A stretch of DNA of 52,953 bases. It comes from Bradyrhizobium agreste. GTDB lineage: Bacteria; Pseudomonadota; Alphaproteobacteria; Rhizobiales; Xanthobacteraceae. The stretch spans positions 1 to 52,953 of the forward strand of contig NZ_JACCHP010000033.1 of NCBI RefSeq assembly GCF_016031625.1, in the 5' to 3' direction. Positions 49,232 through 52,953 of the stretch are shown here, piece by piece; position 1 is the first letter of the stretch, and each line of letters starts with the position of its first letter. The notes under the pieces are model-generated. The model was not told where the DNA came from and searched no databases. It saw only the letters and a list, made by a program, of their open reading frames with translations. The position numbers and the translations under genes are program-made.

Positions 49232-49732
49232 CTAGCTGCTGTCCGTCACCGCGCCGAGATTGTCGTGCAGCCGCCGGAGCAGGTCGATCAGCACTTCGCG
49301 CTCGTCCTTGCTGAGGCAGGACAGCAGGCGCCGCTCACGCTCGAACGCAGCGACAATCACCTTGTCGTGGGTGGCGCGGCCCCTTGCCGTCAACGAGATC
49401 GAGTGCGTGCGGCCGTCGTTCGGGTCGGTGCGGATCGACACCAGTCCGCGCTTTTCCAGGCCAGCAAGGGTCCTGCTCACCGGCCCTTTGTCGAAGCCGA
49501 TGACGTGGCAGATGCGCGAGGCGGGAATGCCGGGCTCGATCGCCAGCAGCGACATGATCCGCCATTCCGTGACGTTGACGCCGAACTCCCGCTGATAGAA
49601 CGCGGTCGCGCTGTTCGACAGCTTGTTGGCGATGAAGGTGATGAACGCCGGGACGTAGCGCTCGAGATCGAGCGTCGGTCCCGCATCGCTGGGCGCGGGC
49701 TTCTGGCGGGCTCTGGTCGACGACGGCGGCAT
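49232..49732 (-). CDS. MarR-family regulator beside the P450 cluster
   Basis: 166 residues. MarR fold with VTEWRIMSLLAIEPGIPASRICHVIGFDKGPVSRTLAGLEKRGLVSIRTDPNDGRTHSISL as the winged helix and basic wing, and C-terminal FERERRLLSCLSKDEREVLIDLLRRL helices. The N-terminal 20 residues are disordered. It is divergent from the P450 gene (84-base gap), so it probably represses that operon in response to an aromatic acid. Distinct in sequence from the other MarR at 46381. Confidence 0.88.
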   Translation of the reverse strand: MPPSSTRARQKPAPSDAGPTLDLERYVPAFITFIANKLSNSATAFYQREFGVNVTEWRIMSLLAIEPGIPASRICHVIGFDKGPVSRTLAGLEKRGLVSIRTDPNDGRTHSISLTARGRATHDKVIVAAFERERRLLSCLSKDEREVLIDLLRRLHDNLGAVTDSS

Positions 49733-49815
49733 ATCGGGTTTCTAACTCGCGGCGGGCCCAAAGACCTAAGGGCATGCGCCGTCCTTTCACAAGATCAAAA
49801 TGAGGGAGGTCTCCC

Positions 49816-51024
49816 ATGACCGCATCCGGCTCCGCGGGATCGGGTGTCCCGCATCTCGACGTCGATCCCTTCGACATGACTTTTTTTGCCGATCCCTATC
49901 CCGCCCATGAGCTGCTGCGGGAGGCCGGCCCGGTGGTTTATCTCGACAAATGGAAGGTCTATGGCGTGGCGCGCTATGCCGAGGTCCACGCGGTGCTGAA
50001 CGATCCCGCCACCTTCTGCTCCAGCCGCGGCGTCGGGCTTTCAGACTTCAAGAAGGAAACGCCGTGGCGGCCGCCGAGCCTGATCCTTGAGGCCGACCCG
50101 CCGGCGCACACCCGCACCCGCGCCGTGCTGTCCAAGGTGCTGTCGCCGACGGTGATGAAGCAGGTGCGCGACCGTTTTGCGGCGGCGGCGGAGGAACGGG
50201 TCGACGCGCTGCTCGAACAGCGCAGCTTCGACGCGATCACCGACCTTGCCGAGGCTTATCCGCTGTCGATCTTCCCCGATGCGCTCGGCCTGAAGCCGGA
50301 AGGGCGCGAGCATCTGATCCCCTATGCCAGCGTCGTGTTCAACGCCTTTGGCCCTCCCAACCAGTTGCGCCAGCAGGCGATCAAGCGCTCGGCGCCGCAT
50401 CAAGCCTATGTCGCCGAGCAGTGCCAGCGCGAGAACCTGGCACCCGGCGGCTTCGGCGCCTGCATTCATGCGCAGGTCGACGAGGGGGCCATTACGGCGA
50501 GCGAGGCGCCGCTGCTGGTGCGCTCGCTGCTGTCGGCCGGTCTCGATACCACCGTCAACGGCATCGGCGCCGCCGTCTATTGCCTCGCGCGCTTCCCCGA
50601 CCAGTGGCAGCGCCTGCGCGAGGATCTCACGCTGGCACGCGGCGCCTTCGAGGAGGCGGTGCGTTTCGAGAGCCCGGTGCAGACCTTCTTCCGCACCACC
50701 ACCCGTGAGGTCGAGCTTTCCGGTGCGCGTATCGGCGAGGGCGAGAAGGTGCTGATGTTCCTTGCCGCAGCCAATCGCGATCCGCGGCGCTGGGACGATC
50801 CCGACGCTTACGACATCACCCGTCGCACCTCCGGCCATGTCGGCTTCGGCTCCGGCATCCACATGTGCGTCGGCCAGCTCGTCGCCCGCCTCGAAGGCGA
50901 AGTGATGTTGACCGCGCTGGCGCGTCGCATCGCGAAGATCGAGATCACGGGCGAGCCGAAGCGCCGCTTCAACAACACCCTGCGCGGGCTCGACAGCCTG
51001 CCTGTCACCATCACCCCGGCCTGA
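49816..51024 (+). CDS. Cytochrome P450, CYP199A-like (para-substituted benzoate oxidation)
   Basis: 402 residues. Heme ligand C351 in HVGFGSGIHMCVGQ, I-helix AGLDTTVNGIG (241-251, with D244-T245), ExxR pair E280/R283. The sequence is close, by recognition, to CYP199A2/A4 of Rhodopseudomonas palustris (YLDKWKVYGVARYAEVHAVLND and GLSDFKKETPWRPPSL), which demethylate 4-methoxybenzoate. Electrons come from NADH through a ferredoxin reductase and a [2Fe-2S] ferredoxin; the ferredoxin gene follows, the reductase is not in the window. GGGAGG precedes the ATG. Class secure, substrate inferred from the family. Confidence 0.9.
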   Translation: MTASGSAGSGVPHLDVDPFDMTFFADPYPAHELLREAGPVVYLDKWKVYGVARYAEVHAVLNDPATFCSSRGVGLSDFKKETPWRPPSLILEADPPAHTRTRAVLSKVLSPTVMKQVRDRFAAAAEERVDALLEQRSFDAITDLAEAYPLSIFPDALGLKPEGREHLIPYASVVFNAFGPPNQLRQQAIKRSAPHQAYVAEQCQRENLAPGGFGACIHAQVDEGAITASEAPLLVRSLLSAGLDTTVNGIGAAVYCLARFPDQWQRLREDLTLARGAFEEAVRFESPVQTFFRTTTREVELSGARIGEGEKVLMFLAAANRDPRRWDDPDAYDITRRTSGHVGFGSGIHMCVGQLVARLEGEVMLTALARRIAKIEITGEPKRRFNNTLRGLDSLPVTITPA

Positions 51025-51036
51025 CGAGGAGACTCG

Positions 51037-51360
51037 ATGCCCGCCATCATCTTTATCCATGCCGACGGCAAGCCCGACCGCGTCGAGACTTCAGGCGGCG
51101 AGAGCGCCATGCAGGCCGCGACCCGTCACGGCGTCGACGGCATTTTGGCCGAATGCGGCGGCAACGCGATGTGTGCAACCTGCCACGTCTATGTCGATGA
51201 GAGCTGGCTCGCGCGCCTGCCGGCGATAGCTGACGACGAGGATGCGCTGCTCGACGGCACTGCCGCCGAGCGGCGGCCGAACAGCCGCTTGTCCTGCCAG
51301 ATCACTATCACGTCCGAGCTCGACGGGCTCGTGCTGAGACTGCCCGATCGGCAGGTGTGA
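51037..51360 (+). CDS. [2Fe-2S] ferredoxin (HaPux-like), partner of the P450
   Basis: 107 residues, adrenodoxin/putidaredoxin type. Cluster ligands C40, C46, C49 and C87 in AECGGNAMCATCHVYV and LSCQI. The gene begins 13 bases after the P450 stop, and a vertebrate-type ferredoxin next to a CYP199A gene is the known arrangement in R. palustris (palustrisredoxin). It carries electrons from a reductase to the P450 in the cytoplasm. Confidence 0.93.
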   Translation: MPAIIFIHADGKPDRVETSGGESAMQAATRHGVDGILAECGGNAMCATCHVYVDESWLARLPAIADDEDALLDGTAAERRPNSRLSCQITITSELDGLVLRLPDRQV

Positions 51361-51410
51361 ATCTCAATATGTCGGCAACGACCGGCGACCAACAAACAGG
51401 GGAGGGAATG

Positions 51411-52622
51411 ATGAAGCATCTGAAGTGGACGCTCGCGCTGGCGGCGAGCCTGGTGACCGGCGCGGCGAGCGCCGAGATATCGGACAATATCGTGCGCATC
51501 GGCGTGCTCAACGACATCTCCGGCATCTTCCAGGACACCAACGGCATGGGCTCGGTCGAAGCCGCCCGCATGGCCGCGGAGGATTTCAACGGCGGCGGCA
51601 AGGGCATCAAGGTCGAGATCGTCTATGCCGATCACCAGAACAAGGCCGATGTCGGCAACGCGATCGCACGCAAATGGCTCGATGTCGAAGGCGTCGACGC
51701 CATCGTCGACGTGCCCAACTCGGCCGTCGGCCTGTCCATCAACGCGCTCCTGCGCGACAGCCGCATGACCTTCCTGGCGTCATCGACGGCGAGCTCGGAT
51801 CTCACCGGCAAGGCGTGTTCGCCCAACACCATCCAGTGGGTCAACGACGCCTGGGCGACCGGCAACACCACGGCAGCGGCGATGATGTCGCGCGGCGGCA
51901 AGGACTGGTATTTCCTGACGGTCGATTACGCGCTCGGCAAGGGCATCGAGGCGGAGGCGCAGAAATACATCGAGGGTCACGGCGGCAAGGTGATCGGCTC
52001 GTCCAAGCATCCGCTCGGCACCTCCGATTTCGCGTCCTTCCTGCTGCAGGCGCAGAGCTCGAAGGCGCAGGTGATCGGACTCGCCAATGCAGGCGGCGAC
52101 ACCATCAACGCGGTGAAGCAGGCCGCCGAGTTCGGCATCCAGCAAAGCGGCCAGAAGCTCGTCGCCTTCCTGCTCTTCATCAACGACCTCCACGGCATGG
52201 GCATCAAGGTCGCGCAGGGCCTCCAGCTCATGGAAGCCTTTTACTGGGACATGAACGACGATACGCGCGCATTCGCCAAGCGTTTCGCCGCGCGGCCCGG
52301 CATGAACGGCAAGATGCCGAGCGGCAACCAGGCCGGCGTCTACGCTTCCACCCTCGCCTATCTCAACGCCGTCGCGGCCACCGGCAGCGACAATGCCAAG
52401 CAGGTCGTGCCCGAGATGAAGAAGTTCAAGGGCAAGGACAAGCTGTTCGGCGACACCACGATCCGCCAGGACGGTCGCGTCGTGCATCCGATGTATCTGT
52501 TCGAGGTGAAGAAGCCGGAGGAGTCGAAATATCCGTATGATTATTACAAGCTGGTCTCGACCATTCCGGCGGACCAGGCGTTCCGTCCGCTGGCGGAGGG
52601 CGGGTGTGAGCTGGTGAAGTAG
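51411..52622 (+). CDS. ABC transporter substrate-binding protein (branched-chain/aromatic acid family 6)
   Basis: 403 residues from ATG 51411; the adjacent ATG at 51408 is too close to the GGGGAGGG ribosome site. Signal peptide ends near ASA (about residue 21). Mature domain is the Leu/Ile/Val-type family: VRIGVLNDISGIFQDTNGMGSVEAARMAAEDF, DVPNSAVGLSINALLRDS and QAGVYASTLAYLNAV. Relatives in R. palustris and Bradyrhizobium bind aromatic acids such as p-coumarate or benzoates rather than amino acids, which fits the P450 and feruloyl-CoA genes. Permease and ATPase genes would be expected downstream but an insertion element follows instead. Confidence 0.88.
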   Translation: MKHLKWTLALAASLVTGAASAEISDNIVRIGVLNDISGIFQDTNGMGSVEAARMAAEDFNGGGKGIKVEIVYADHQNKADVGNAIARKWLDVEGVDAIVDVPNSAVGLSINALLRDSRMTFLASSTASSDLTGKACSPNTIQWVNDAWATGNTTAAAMMSRGGKDWYFLTVDYALGKGIEAEAQKYIEGHGGKVIGSSKHPLGTSDFASFLLQAQSSKAQVIGLANAGGDTINAVKQAAEFGIQQSGQKLVAFLLFINDLHGMGIKVAQGLQLMEAFYWDMNDDTRAFAKRFAARPGMNGKMPSGNQAGVYASTLAYLNAVAATGSDNAKQVVPEMKKFKGKDKLFGDTTIRQDGRVVHPMYLFEVKKPEESKYPYDYYKLVSTIPADQAFRPLAEGGCELVK

Positions 52623-52655
52623 CGAACGCTGTTGCAGCGAGCTCGGTTGCCTTCA

Positions 52656-52671
52656 CCCTCCCCCTTGTGGG
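52656..52671. repeat. Interrupted family E repeat at the insertion-element junction
   Basis: CCCTCCCCCTTGTGGG is the left-arm start of the family E element (compare 39250). It is followed at once by CTACCGGATTCACAG, the probable end of the IS4-type element, so the repeat seems to be cut by the insertion. Confidence 0.55.
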
Positions 52672-52680
52672 CTACCGGAT

Positions 52681-52953
52681 TCACAGATCACCTCCGGGGA
52701 TCATTAGCTTTGCACCGCGCTTCATGGCCTGGAACTCGAGCCAGCCCTCGAGCATGACGATCGGGCCTGGCTTGCCGTAATAGCCGGTCCATCCGCCGAG
52801 GCGCGCGCAGACCCAAGCTGCGCGCGCCAGTGATCCCTTCGGATGGGGATTTTTCTGTCGCTCCGTCTTGCCTTCAAGTTGAGCGCAACAGGCTTCCAGC
52901 AGGGGAACGTCCTCGGGCTCGAATGCATCGCTCAGGGGCCGCAGAGGCCCTGG
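52681..52953 (-). mobile_element. IS4-type transposase, C-terminal end (cut by the window edge)
   Basis: The minus-strand frame reads 90 codons into the window edge without a start, ending at a TGA at 52681-52683. RAAWVCARLGGWTGYYGKPG and VMLEGWLEFQAMKRG are the conserved C-terminal motif of IS4-family transposases (YREK-domain type), which cut and paste IS elements by a DDE mechanism. The rest of the gene and the other terminal repeat lie beyond the window. It lies downstream of the ABC binding-protein gene, where transporter permease genes would be expected, and may have disrupted that operon. Confidence 0.85.

Noticed and set aside
49151..49819. Gene starting at ATG 49151
   Set aside because: Has a good ribosome site, but the protein is antisense to the MarR gene and unlike any family; noted as a possible remnant.
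1..52953. CRISPR array, tRNA or rRNA genes, phage genes
   Set aside because: None seen by eye: no direct repeats with regular spacers, no cloverleaf-type or rRNA-like stretches noticed and no phage genes. This is a negative observation without a search.

Overview
The window looks like chromosome of a Bradyrhizobium-type alphaproteobacterium (Nitrobacteraceae). Evidence: high GC, a bo3 oxidase operon running into RegSR-like redox regulators, the GGAAC/CGTT general-stress promoter type, a P450 that resembles CYP199A enzymes of Rhodopseudomonas/Bradyrhizobium, and several families of dispersed palindromic intergenic repeats of the kind common in that genus. No rRNA, tRNA or CRISPR array was seen. 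The only mobile element is the 3' end of an IS4-type transposase at the right edge. Start codons were chosen by domain boundaries and Shine-Dalgarno spacing; no searches were run, so family names are by recognition.

Region 1 (1-8.3 kb): an SUV3-like RNA helicase with a long disordered tail; an S4 RNA-binding gene whose expected ATG is ACG; the seven-iron ferredoxin fdxA; a CarD regulator with a histone-H1-like N-terminal extension and a clear terminator; a membrane-bound class III adenylate cyclase; and a divergent HxlR regulator / glutathione transferase pair. Region 2 (8.3-16.7 kb): a minus-strand operon cyoABCD-surf1-regS-regR with mostly overlapping genes, facing an MFS gene across a perfect 23-bp palindrome. 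Region 3 (16.7-26.6 kb): VOC and carboxymuconolactone-decarboxylase-like genes, a small zinc-ribbon protein, two acyl-CoA dehydrogenases, an orphan amino-acid binding protein, an L,D-transpeptidase, a duplicated PH-like membrane protein, a thioredoxin-like/CcdA pair and an orphan ECF sigma factor.

Region 4 (26.9-35.2 kb): a four-gene sensory operon (TRAP-type binding protein, TorS-like kinase, receiver/kinase hybrid, OmpR-type regulator), a divergent family-1 binding protein and an APH-fold protein. Region 5 (35.3-46.3 kb): a peptide-type ABC transporter, then atzG-atzE-atzH-like genes, a GntR regulator and, facing them, an atzF-like allophanate hydrolase. Both outer ends carry sequences matching the sigma-54 promoter consensus, which suggests an RpoN-dependent nitrogen-scavenging unit for a carboxybiuret/oxalurate-type compound. 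Between them sits a 71-residue protein with a general-stress-type promoter. Region 6 (46.4-52.6 kb): aromatic catabolism, with a MarR regulator/feruloyl-CoA synthetase pair across an operator-like palindrome, then a second MarR, a CYP199A-like P450, its [2Fe-2S] ferredoxin and an ABC binding protein. The window ends in an IS4 element that appears to have landed in a dispersed repeat.

Dispersed repeats fill most gaps over 200 bp. One copy lies in frame inside the ABC ATPase gene and encodes part of the linker between its two ATPase halves.
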